Assembly: GCA_049975365.1 (NCBI GenBank)
Contig: JBNGDS010000005.1
Location: forward strand, 1-64,000
Direction of reading: 5' to 3'
DNA: 64,000 nucleotides
Source: DSBG01 sp049975365
GTDB taxonomy: Bacteria; Desulfobacterota; Desulfomonilia; UBA1062
Shown here: positions 19,093 to 26,251 of the stretch, in pieces
Layout of the letters: each line of letters opens with the position of its first letter
How positions within the stretch are numbered: position 1 is the first letter of the stretch
Made by a program: the position numbers and the translations under genes
Notes under the pieces: generated by a model
Database searches by the model: none
The model's input: the letters and a program-made list of their open reading frames with translations, nothing else
Told to the model about the DNA's origin: nothing

Positions 19093-19863
19093 ATGCAGAA
19101 GATGGTGCTCAAGGATGTGCTGAAGATACTTGATGCGATTGCCCCGTTTGAGACCACCGAGGAATGGGATTCTACAGGTCTCATGGTGGGAGACCCTCAA
19201 CAGGAGATCCGGTCGACACTGGTTGCCCTTGAGCCTTCACTCGATGTCATCGATTCTGCGTGTGAACGCGGCATCGACCTTATCATCACCCACCATCCCC
19301 TGGTGTTTCAGCCGCTGCAGCGGATTGACCTTTCCCGAGTTGTTTCAAGGAAGATTGCTGAGCTCATTCGGCACGGGATTTCCCTGGTGAGCATGCACAC
19401 GAACCTTGACAAGGCCCAGGGCGGGGTAGCCGATGAGCTTGCCAGGAGTCTATCTCTGCAGAATGTGAAACACTTCGGCATGCTGCGAGTGGGAACCACA
19501 TCGGCTCCTGTTGGTCTCCATGCCTGGGTTCGAACACTCCCGTTTCGTCACGTGCGCATTGCCGACGCCTCCAGGGCAGTGCAGACCGTCGGATTCTGTC
19601 CCGGAAGTGGAATGGATTCCTGGATGCAGGCCCTTGATCTGGGCTGCGACACCTTCCTCACCGGGGATGTCCGGTACCATGCTGCGCTGGACGCGAAGGA
19701 GGCGGGCATGAACGTTGTAGATCCCGGCCATTTTGCCAGTGAAGAGATTATTGTGGAGCCGCTTTCCTCACGGCTCCGAGAAATGCTGCCCGGAATGGAC
19801 ATCAATGTTCACCACGGAGTGGATGTCTTTGAGTTCATAACACAGAAGGAGAGAGAGGATTGA
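19093..19863 (+). CDS. Nif3-like dinuclear metal protein (YbgI/DUF34 family)
   Basis: A roughly 256-residue protein of the Nif3/YbgI family, which forms toroidal hexamers with two metals per active site. Recognisable parts are EEWDSTGLMVGDP near the start, the metal motif IITHHPLVF (about 65), HTNLDKAQGGV and TGDVRYHAALDAKEAGMNVVDPGHFASE near the end. The reaction is unsettled for the family; some relatives were proposed to act on GTP cyclohydrolase products. ATG 19093 directly follows the T run of a terminator; ATG 19102, with AGAAG before it, is an equally good start. It overlaps the next gene by 4 bases. Confidence 0.9.
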   Translation: MQKMVLKDVLKILDAIAPFETTEEWDSTGLMVGDPQQEIRSTLVALEPSLDVIDSACERGIDLIITHHPLVFQPLQRIDLSRVVSRKIAELIRHGISLVSMHTNLDKAQGGVADELARSLSLQNVKHFGMLRVGTTSAPVGLHAWVRTLPFRHVRIADASRAVQTVGFCPGSGMDSWMQALDLGCDTFLTGDVRYHAALDAKEAGMNVVDPGHFASEEIIVEPLSSRLREMLPGMDINVHHGVDVFEFITQKERED

Positions 19864-20579
19864 AAGATTTGTTAGCTGACCTGATAGCCCTGCAGAATGT
19901 AGAGATCGAGATCTACAAGGCTGAAGAAGGGCTGAAACAGATCCCTAGTGAAATTGAAGAGATAGACAGTATCATCGCTGCTCGCAGAAAATCTTTTGAT
20001 GCCATTGATGAAGAGATCGCGTCCCACGAGGAGCGGAAGACTCAGCTCGAAACTGAGTTGAAGGAAAATCAGGCGATTCTCGATGCAGCAGACGCACGGA
20101 TCAAACGGATCAAGACGAATAAGGAATACCTCGCCCTGCAGCGGGAGATAGACCTCGCGAAAAAGCGGAAGGCGGATCTCGAAGACCACGTGCTGGCCAT
20201 TATGGAAAAGATCGACAAGAAAATCGTGGAACGTGACCGGATTCAGCACTCGTTTGACGCGGACAGGGTGATCCTGGATGAGAAGAAAGAAAAGCTCCTC
20301 GAACAGATCAGACAGCTCGAGGCAGTGCGGGATGAATACAAGGGCCAGGACGATCACCTGAGAAAGACCGTGGACCCGCCACTCCTATCCAAGTACGACA
20401 GGATCAAACAGAGCAAAAAGGGCCTTGCCGTGGTGGAATGCATCGACGGGGTCTGCAGGGGATGTCACATGCACATTCCGCCCCAGCTGTTCAACGACCT
20501 TGTCAGGGGCGACAGGCTCATCAACTGTCCGGTGTGCCAGCGGATCCTGTTCGTGAAGGCAGATTCAGATGAAGGCTGA
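19860..20579 (+). CDS. Zinc-ribbon coiled-coil protein (DUF164/CdsZ-like)
   Basis: A 239-residue protein made of a long charged coiled coil (about residues 5-165) and a C-terminal C4 zinc ribbon with CRGCHMHIPPQ and CPVCQRILF. This combination defines the DUF164 family, often found just after nif3-like genes as here. The function is not established for this lineage; a nucleic-acid or protein tethering role is inference. The start is TTG 19860, with GAGAGAGGA upstream, overlapping the Nif3-like stop by 4 bases. Confidence 0.88.
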   Translation: MKDLLADLIALQNVEIEIYKAEEGLKQIPSEIEEIDSIIAARRKSFDAIDEEIASHEERKTQLETELKENQAILDAADARIKRIKTNKEYLALQREIDLAKKRKADLEDHVLAIMEKIDKKIVERDRIQHSFDADRVILDEKKEKLLEQIRQLEAVRDEYKGQDDHLRKTVDPPLLSKYDRIKQSKKGLAVVECIDGVCRGCHMHIPPQLFNDLVRGDRLINCPVCQRILFVKADSDEG

Positions 20580-20924
20580 AGATCACATTCACTCATAGTC
20601 TCTGATCGATGAGAATACCCTGTAATCAAGAGATCAGACACACGGCTTAGAACATATACCTTGAACACGCTGTTCGGCCATGGTATGAGGAACACACTGA
20701 AGCACTGTAAGAGTTCTTTCAACAACCCTCCTTTCAAGGCGTGAGCGCACGGATTTTTCAGTGCATCAAGCCTGATATTTTTATCCCTAAAGTTTTTTTG
20801 AAAACATCCGTAAAGATAGAGAAATGCGAAAAGGACAAAAACGGACTCCAGAGATGCAAATTTGTAACCGGCTTAATACATACCCTGTTAAGCGAATCAT
20901 TCATACCTAAAGGAGGAGCAAAAA
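20580..20924. other. Non-coding stretch before the pilin gene
   Basis: 345 bases with no convincing gene. In related genomes RNase P RNA can follow a DUF164 gene, but its conserved core is not visible here. The first half has short hairpins, and the AT-rich second half should hold the pilin promoter. I see no clear -24/-12 sigma-54 site and only weak -35/-10 candidates. Confidence 0.5.
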
Positions 20925-21392
20925 ATGGTGAGATCTGACAAGAAAGGTTTTACGTTGATCGAATTGATGATCGTCGTGGCGATCATCGGTGTTCTGGCTG
21001 CCGTAGCCATCCCCGCATACTCGGGCTATGTGAAGAGAGCGAGGATGAGTGAGGTCACCAACGCGATGGGTGCCCTGGGCAGCGCAGCGGTGGAGATCTA
21101 TCAGGCAAGCGGGAACATGCCCGATCTGGTCACCACGATCGCGCAGATTGACAACTCGTTCGGTATCACGATCCCGCCCACCTATGTCAGCACGGTTCAG
21201 TTTGATGGTCAGGATGTCGATGCTGATCCGGCTGGCGATCTTGAGACCGGTGTGATCACAGTCACCTTCAATGACGTCATCGGCAGTGAATTCCTGGATA
21301 GGACCATCGAACTCACGGTGAGGCAGGGAACCAGGGGCTCCTGGTCCGGCGGCACCAATCCGGTCCCATCAGGCTACATCCCCAAGAACTAG
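20925..21392 (+). CDS. Type IV pilin (PilA-like major prepilin)
   Basis: A 155-residue prepilin with an 8-residue leader ending KKG, cleavage before Phe and the hydrophobic N-terminal helix FTLIELMIVVAIIGVLAAVA carrying the conserved Glu at mature position 5. The rest is a small, cysteine-free head rich in Thr, Ile and Gly, as in pseudopilins and short deltaproteobacterial pilins. A strong AAAGGAGGAG site lies before ATG 20925 and an intrinsic terminator follows, so it is probably a single, highly expressed gene. No pilus assembly genes are nearby. Confidence 0.93.
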   Translation: MVRSDKKGFTLIELMIVVAIIGVLAAVAIPAYSGYVKRARMSEVTNAMGALGSAAVEIYQASGNMPDLVTTIAQIDNSFGITIPPTYVSTVQFDGQDVDADPAGDLETGVITVTFNDVIGSEFLDRTIELTVRQGTRGSWSGGTNPVPSGYIPKN

Positions 21393-21417
21393 CCTGAAAG
21401 AAGGTATCACGTAGCAA

Positions 21418-21445
21418 AAGCCCGGCTTTATGCCGGGCTTTTTTT
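21418..21445 (+). terminator. Intrinsic terminator after pilin gene
   Basis: AAGCCCGGC and GCCGGGCTT form a perfect 9-pair stem with a 5-base loop, followed by a T run to 21445. It lies 25 bases after the pilin stop. Confidence 0.95.
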
Positions 21446-21520
21446 ATGGCGTGTCATGGAGGGGATGCACGGGGAAGCGATCAGTTGCTAGACGAGCCCT
21501 GCCCGTGATAGAGGTCAGTC

Positions 21521-22402
21521 ATGGGGCTGGACAGCACAGTGCCCGGTGATGAGGGTGTTCCCCGCAGCATGATCTGCACCCCGGAAGCCATTTCGCCTGG
21601 CATGATCAGGGGATTCCGAGATCTCGTCTACCACTACTACAGAGAGCAGGGGAGAACCTTTCCCTGGAGGGAAACCACAGACCCGTATCGCATCCTCGTC
21701 TCCGAGATCATGCTCCAGCAGACGCAGACCGAGCGGGTCATTCCGAAGTACCTGGAATTCCTGGATGCCTACCCGGATTTTCCGACACTTGCACGGGCAC
21801 AGAAGAGGTCAGTGCTTGCCCTGTGGAAAGGGCTCGGATACAACCGAAGGGCCCTTGTGCTTCTGGAGATCGCGCAGAAGGTCATGGAAGACTGTTCCGG
21901 CAGGCTTCCCGCATCCAGAGAGGAACTTCTTTCGTTTCCCGGGATCGGACCATCCACTGCAGGGGCGATCATGGCCTTTGCCCACAATGTACCGGAGGTG
22001 TTCATCGAGACCAACATCCGCAGGGTGTACATCCACGTTTTCTTTCCGGGCCAGGAGGGGATCAGGGACAGGGAGATCCTGCCTCTAGTGGACGTTACCC
22101 TGGACAGGGACAACCCCCGCCAGTGGTATACCGCCCTCATGGATTACGGCGTCATGCTCAGGAAACGTACGGACAACCCCAACAGGAGGAGCGCACACTA
22201 CGCGCGGCAGGGGGCATTTGAACACTCTACCAGGCAGATCAGGGGAAGGATCCTTGCAGCTCTCCTCGAAAAATCTCCCAGGGAAGGTGATGACCTCGCC
22301 AGGGGAATAGGGGCAGATCCCCGCAGAGTGGGAGAGATCATTACGGCACTGGAAACAGAGGGGTTCATCACCCGGAGAGGGAAAAAGATCGATCTGGCCT
22401 GA
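21521..22402 (+). CDS. MutY-like adenine glycosylase lacking the iron-sulfur cluster
   Basis: A 293-residue HhH-GPD DNA glycosylase. The MutY hallmark WRETTDPYRILVSEIMLQQTQTERV is clear, with catalytic Glu62, and the helix-hairpin-helix FPGIGPSTAGAIM (about 139-151) follows. Two departures stand out. The segment that normally reads LDGNV with the catalytic aspartate reads FIETNI (Glu163). The four cysteines of the [4Fe-4S] loop are absent; after ALMDYGVMLRKR there is no Cys. A NUDIX domain is also missing; instead there is a short winged-helix-like tail. Removal of adenine opposite 8-oxoguanine is the inferred role. It converges on a minus-strand gene. Confidence 0.85.
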   Translation: MGLDSTVPGDEGVPRSMICTPEAISPGMIRGFRDLVYHYYREQGRTFPWRETTDPYRILVSEIMLQQTQTERVIPKYLEFLDAYPDFPTLARAQKRSVLALWKGLGYNRRALVLLEIAQKVMEDCSGRLPASREELLSFPGIGPSTAGAIMAFAHNVPEVFIETNIRRVYIHVFFPGQEGIRDREILPLVDVTLDRDNPRQWYTALMDYGVMLRKRTDNPNRRSAHYARQGAFEHSTRQIRGRILAALLEKSPREGDDLARGIGADPRRVGEIITALETEGFITRRGKKIDLA

Positions 22403-22406
22403 ACCC

Positions 22407-23003
22407 TCAGATCTCTGACTCCTGAACGGGGGGAACAGGAGATAATGCTGCCTCGAGATCCTCCCAGAATCGCGCTCGTTTCTCCGATGTGGGATCGGAC
22501 AGGGCAGGGAATTCCAGAAACGGCACGTCAATGCCCTCCCGGAGGAATTCCTCGGAGAGAATCTCTGCCATGATGCCCATGAGAACCGGATCATCCTTTC
22601 CCGGTCTGTCTTCGGGGTTGGGGGATTCGGTTCCATACTTGTTCACCTTGTGCTTCCCCCAGTGAATGCCGCAGGTCGGGCTGTTCTCAAGGCCGATGAA
22701 GCAGCTTAACGTGTAGCGGTTCTTGATGAATTCCTTGACCATGAGCAGAGGAACCTTGAGGAGTTCCTTGCAGTGATCCCTGAAAAAGATGTTGTCGTAC
22801 TGCTGACGTCCCTGAGGGTTGCGCATCAAGCCCATTGCCGTTGTCTCAGGACAGGAATACTGGATGATGCCGATATTCTTCCTCAACAGATAGTTCATCA
22901 GTTCCAAAGACAAGGGAAAATTCTGGCCAAGGATGTGAACCCTGCAGTAGGGATTGACGAGACACTGGCAGATGAGGACGATTCGTTTGTTCTTTCTGCT
23001 CAT
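22407..23003 (-). CDS. TudS-related (DUF523-like) putative desulfidase
   Basis: A 198-residue protein resembling the TudS-related group, in which three cysteines hold a [4Fe-4S] cluster used to remove sulfur from thiolated substrates such as thiouracil. The three expected motifs are present: CQCLVNPYCR (about residue 12), YSCPE (about 50) and ENSPTCGIH (about 110). The C-terminal third is specific and of unknown role. ATG is at 23003. The gene reads away from the acyl-CoA synthetase gene and ends 5 bases from the MutY-like stop. Assignment rests on motifs only. Confidence 0.65.
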   Translation of the reverse strand: MSRKNKRIVLICQCLVNPYCRVHILGQNFPLSLELMNYLLRKNIGIIQYSCPETTAMGLMRNPQGRQQYDNIFFRDHCKELLKVPLLMVKEFIKNRYTLSCFIGLENSPTCGIHWGKHKVNKYGTESPNPEDRPGKDDPVLMGIMAEILSEEFLREGIDVPFLEFPALSDPTSEKRARFWEDLEAALSPVPPVQESEI

Positions 23004-23228
23004 ACGCTTGACCTTTCCAGCACTATGGATATCTGTCTGTTATACGCCGTGCATGAAAAAATGCAATGCCCCACTGACCATGGTAAACATGAGGGAGCTG
23101 TACGACGTCGGATACATGGCTCTGTGACAAACACCCCCGGCTGTGGTACACTGCCTATGAAATCAGTGGATACGCTTAAACCGAATGTGTATAGAGAGAG
23201 CCTGTATTGGGGAGGGAGAAGAATCAGG

Positions 23229-24623
23229 ATGAATCAGGAGACAATACGAGCATTGATCAACCCTGAGTCCATTGCACTGGTGGGAATACCGAGGGGATTC
23301 AAACCGGGAAAAGTGTTTCTGCTGGGACTGCTCGATCAGGGGTATCAGGGCAGGATCCACCTGGTGCACCCTTGTGCCGGGGTCATCGATGGAATGACTG
23401 CGCATGCCTCCCTGATGGATGTGCCGGAATCTGTTGATATGGTCATTGTTCTGTCCCCGAGGGAGAGTGTCTGGGATGTCCTTCACCAGTGCACACAGAA
23501 AAACGTGAAGGTCGTGGTGCTCTATACATCGGGATTCTCTGAATGGTCAGGGGAGCAGGGAAGCGAGGATGAAGCGAGTATGCGCAATATTGCGCACTCT
23601 GGAGGGTTCAGGATTATCGGCCCGAATTGCATGGGGATCTACTGCCCGGAGGCTAGGCTTGCCCCGTTCCCGTTCATGCCGAAGCACTCAGGAAGAATCG
23701 GGTTTCTCACCCAGAGCGGATCCCTCATGACTCTCTTCATCAATACGTGTTCTGCAAAAAAACTCTTCTTCCATTCGGTCATCAGCATCGGGAACAGTTG
23801 CGATATCGATCTGATCGATCTCATCGAGTGGATGTATTCCGAGGAGAAGGTAGGCATGATCTGCTCGTACTGCGAGGGGGTGGATGATCCCGGGGCCCTG
23901 CAGGCTGTGCTCCGGAAATTCTCCGGGAGAAAACCCCCCATCATGTGGAAAGTGGGAAACACAGACGCAGGCAGAAAGGCGGCGGCGTCTCATACCGGAT
24001 CCATTGCAGGACAGAGCCATCTTTGGGAAGGGATGTTCCGGCAGTTCGGCGTCATCCAGGTCTCGGATATCGAGGAGATGACGGATAGTGTCATGGCGTT
24101 CTCCCATCTCCCGCTGACTGGCTCCGGCAGGGTCGTCATTGTATCCGGGCCAGGTGGCCCCGCCGTTTCCGCGGCCGATGCAGTGGAACGGAATGCCTTG
24201 ACGATGGCCTCTCTTTCTGGACCCACCAGACGAAGGCTGGAAAAGATTCTCCCCCCTACGGGGACATCTCTGGCCAATCCCGTAGACGTGGGGCTCGGGG
24301 CATCGTTTGAGCTGGGCTACTACCTGGATGCCCTCGAGATCCTTGTCGAAGATCCGGGCATCGATGCCATCATGGTCCTGGGGGGAGGGGCGACCGACGA
24401 ACTGAATCAGGCGTATGTGGAGGGAATCCTCAGGGTGAAACAGACCTCGGACAAGCACATCATTGCCATCGCGTACCCGGGATTCATCCAGGATGAAGAG
24501 GTTCTCGTGCCCCTGTACGAGCAGGGAATCCCTGTGTACACCACACCGGAGAGGGCAATGCGAGCCTATGCCCGACTCATGGCCTTTGCCAGGTTTCAGA
24601 AGGAACGGGCTGGTTACGGGTAG
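23229..24623 (+). CDS. ADP-forming acyl-CoA synthetase, alpha-type subunit
   Basis: 464 residues with a CoA-binding Rossmann domain (INPESIALVGIPRG at the start, IGPNCMGIYCPEARLAPF around 135-150) followed by the succinyl-CoA-ligase-like domains, with the phosphohistidine region ASHTGSIAGQSHLWEG. Such subunits turn acyl-CoA, ADP and phosphate into acid and ATP in fermenting organisms. The ATP-grasp beta subunit is not fused and is not adjacent, so it must lie elsewhere. ATG 23229 follows GGGAGGGAGAAG; an open frame far upstream is not supported. Acyl specificity cannot be read from the sequence. Confidence 0.85.
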   Translation: MNQETIRALINPESIALVGIPRGFKPGKVFLLGLLDQGYQGRIHLVHPCAGVIDGMTAHASLMDVPESVDMVIVLSPRESVWDVLHQCTQKNVKVVVLYTSGFSEWSGEQGSEDEASMRNIAHSGGFRIIGPNCMGIYCPEARLAPFPFMPKHSGRIGFLTQSGSLMTLFINTCSAKKLFFHSVISIGNSCDIDLIDLIEWMYSEEKVGMICSYCEGVDDPGALQAVLRKFSGRKPPIMWKVGNTDAGRKAAASHTGSIAGQSHLWEGMFRQFGVIQVSDIEEMTDSVMAFSHLPLTGSGRVVIVSGPGGPAVSAADAVERNALTMASLSGPTRRRLEKILPPTGTSLANPVDVGLGASFELGYYLDALEILVEDPGIDAIMVLGGGATDELNQAYVEGILRVKQTSDKHIIAIAYPGFIQDEEVLVPLYEQGIPVYTTPERAMRAYARLMAFARFQKERAGYG

Positions 24624-24664
24624 TGAAGGAAATCAGGGTCGGTGTGCATTTTCTTTATTTCAAG

Positions 24665-24737
24665 TGCCCCCGGCAAGAATCGAACTTGCGACACCGGGAT
24701 TAGGAATCCCGTGCTCTATCCCCTGAGCTACGGGGGC
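24665..24737 (-). tRNA. tRNA-Arg (CCT)
   Basis: On the minus strand: acceptor GCCCCCG/CGGGGGC, D arm GCTC-GAGC, anticodon stem CGGGA/TCCCG with loop TTCCTAA (anticodon CCT) and T arm GCAAG-TTCGATT-CTTGC. Length is 73 bases and CCA is not encoded. Confidence 0.95.
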
Positions 24738-25009
24738 ATGCGGCTTTCTTAAACTCCCTGGCAGGAGGAGTCAAGGGGAAAATACCTCTTTGAGCTCTGT
24801 GCAGCAGAGGGCCTGCATGCGCTTCAGGAGCCGTTCTGCCGCACGTAAATGACCGAAGGGAAGCTAGCGTTCTCCCTAACATATCCCCAGCCCTTCGGGA
24901 AACTCGAGGTTCTTCTCAGGGGAGATGGGTGGGCAGTCTTTCCCAAACACTGGGACGGGTGATTTTACCTTGTGCTGGAAGGGACGGCTGCGGTATACCC
25001 AGCCTTGGT
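24738..25009. other. Intergenic region between tRNA-Arg and the U32 gene
   Basis: 272 bases holding the tRNA promoter at its left end and an inverted repeat CCGAAGGG (24853-24860) / CCCTTCGG (24891-24898) with a 30-base loop. No gene is supported. It may be the leader of the U32 gene. Confidence 0.4.
24746..24774 (-). promoter_or_regulatory. Promoter of tRNA-Arg
   Basis: On the minus strand TTGACT (24769-24774), a 17-base spacer and TAAGAA (24746-24751), 8 bases before the tRNA. The -10 context TTTAAGAA is nearly the same as at the tRNA-Met gene. Confidence 0.65.
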
Positions 25010-26251
25010 ATGAATACCCCCGAGATACTCGCCCCGGCAGGGAGTTTGGAGACCCTGGAGACCGCCTGTCTCTATGGTGCGGAGGCCGTCTATCTCGGAC
25101 TCAAGGGGGAAACGAACCTTCGCTCGGCAGCGCGGAATTTCAGCATCGAGGAGCTTGCGCAGGCCGTCTCCTTTGCCCATGAAAGAGGGGTCAGGGTCTA
25201 CCTTGCTCTCAATACCTATCCCCACGATGATCAGCTCTCGGGCTTCCCCGAAATCATACGTGCTGCAGCTGAGGCCGGAGTGGATGCCATGATCGTCTCG
25301 GATATCGGGGTGCTGACCATGGTGAGGGAGAATGCCCCGTCCATGCAGATTCACCTGAGCACCCAGGCCAATGCGGTCAACTCTTGTGCCGTCAACGCCT
25401 GGGCAGGGCTTGGGGTATCCCGCGTGATCCTGGCCCGGGAGCTCTCGTCCCGGGAAATTCAGCATATTCGTAAACAATGCCCGGTGGAAATCGAGATATT
25501 CGTTCACGGGAGTATCTGCATCTCGATGTCCGGGAGGTGCCTGATCAGCGCCTATCTGTGCAACCGGGACGCGAACCGGGGTTCATGCACCCAGCCATGC
25601 AGGTGGGATTATGCCCTCCTCGAACGGACACGACAGGGCCAGTACATGCCCGTGATGGAGGAAGACGGGTATACGTTTCTCTACAACTCGAAAGACCTTT
25701 GCCTCCTGCCGGTCATGGGAGAGGTGATGAGGCTCGGTGTTAATGGACTCAAGATCGAGGGGAGAAATAAGACCGCACTGTACGTTGCGACCGCAACCAG
25801 CGTCTACCGAACGGCGCGGGACACATATCTCAGGGATCCCGAGCGGTTTTGTGTCCGCAGACACTGGCTGGAGGAGATCGGGAAGATCAGCAACAGGGAG
25901 TATTTCACGGGGTTTTTCAGTCAGGAGCCAGATGAGAGCGGCGTACACTATCAGTTCCAAGGGTATACCCATACCCACCACCTCGCCGCAAAGGTTCTCT
26001 CCGTTCACGGTGATTCCGTCCTGTTCGAGGCGAGGAATCCCTTGATTGAAGGGATGGATCTGGAGTGGCTCTCATCAGGAGGGGAGAGGCAGAGTTTCGT
26101 GCTCACCGATGCCATCAGAGAGGGAACGCCTGTGAAGAGAATCCGCCCCAATGAACTCTTCGAGATAAAAACCCCCTTTGTTCCAAAGCCCGGGGAACTC
26201 GTTCGGAAACCATTAAGTGAGGGGGACAAGATCCTGGAGGGGAGGGAGTAG
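25010..26251 (+). CDS. U32 family peptidase-like protein (tRNA hydroxylation type)
   Basis: A 413-residue U32 protein. The opening PEILAPAGSLETLETACLYGAEAVYLG and the signature EIFVHGSICISMSGRCLIS (about 162) with the following cysteines in NRGSCTQPCRW match the family. Some members (TrhP, RlhA) hydroxylate tRNA or rRNA using prephenate-derived carbon; older names call them collagenases. Which branch applies here is uncertain. ATG 25010 is chosen because the family begins right at this point. It ends directly before the helicase start. Confidence 0.88.
   Translation: MNTPEILAPAGSLETLETACLYGAEAVYLGLKGETNLRSAARNFSIEELAQAVSFAHERGVRVYLALNTYPHDDQLSGFPEIIRAAAEAGVDAMIVSDIGVLTMVRENAPSMQIHLSTQANAVNSCAVNAWAGLGVSRVILARELSSREIQHIRKQCPVEIEIFVHGSICISMSGRCLISAYLCNRDANRGSCTQPCRWDYALLERTRQGQYMPVMEEDGYTFLYNSKDLCLLPVMGEVMRLGVNGLKIEGRNKTALYVATATSVYRTARDTYLRDPERFCVRRHWLEEIGKISNREYFTGFFSQEPDESGVHYQFQGYTHTHHLAAKVLSVHGDSVLFEARNPLIEGMDLEWLSSGGERQSFVLTDAIREGTPVKRIRPNELFEIKTPFVPKPGELVRKPLSEGDKILEGRE

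Noticed and set aside
18711..19184. 157-codon minus-strand frame with LESNQGPTGYEPVALPIELWAH
   Set aside because: This is the well-known spurious translation of the antisense strand of a tRNA gene (here tRNA-Met).
20580..20924. RNase P RNA expected after the DUF164 gene
   Set aside because: The conserved GAGGAAAGTCCGG-type core was not found in this stretch.
22773..23228. Long N-terminal extension of the acyl-CoA synthetase gene
   Set aside because: It overlaps the TudS-related gene on the other strand and shows no likeness to the family; ATG 23229 has a ribosome site.
24840..24900. GACCGAAGGGAAGC resembling the SRP RNA loop
   Set aside because: The bases do not match the conserved GGAAGGAAGCA pattern and no long hairpin forms around it.
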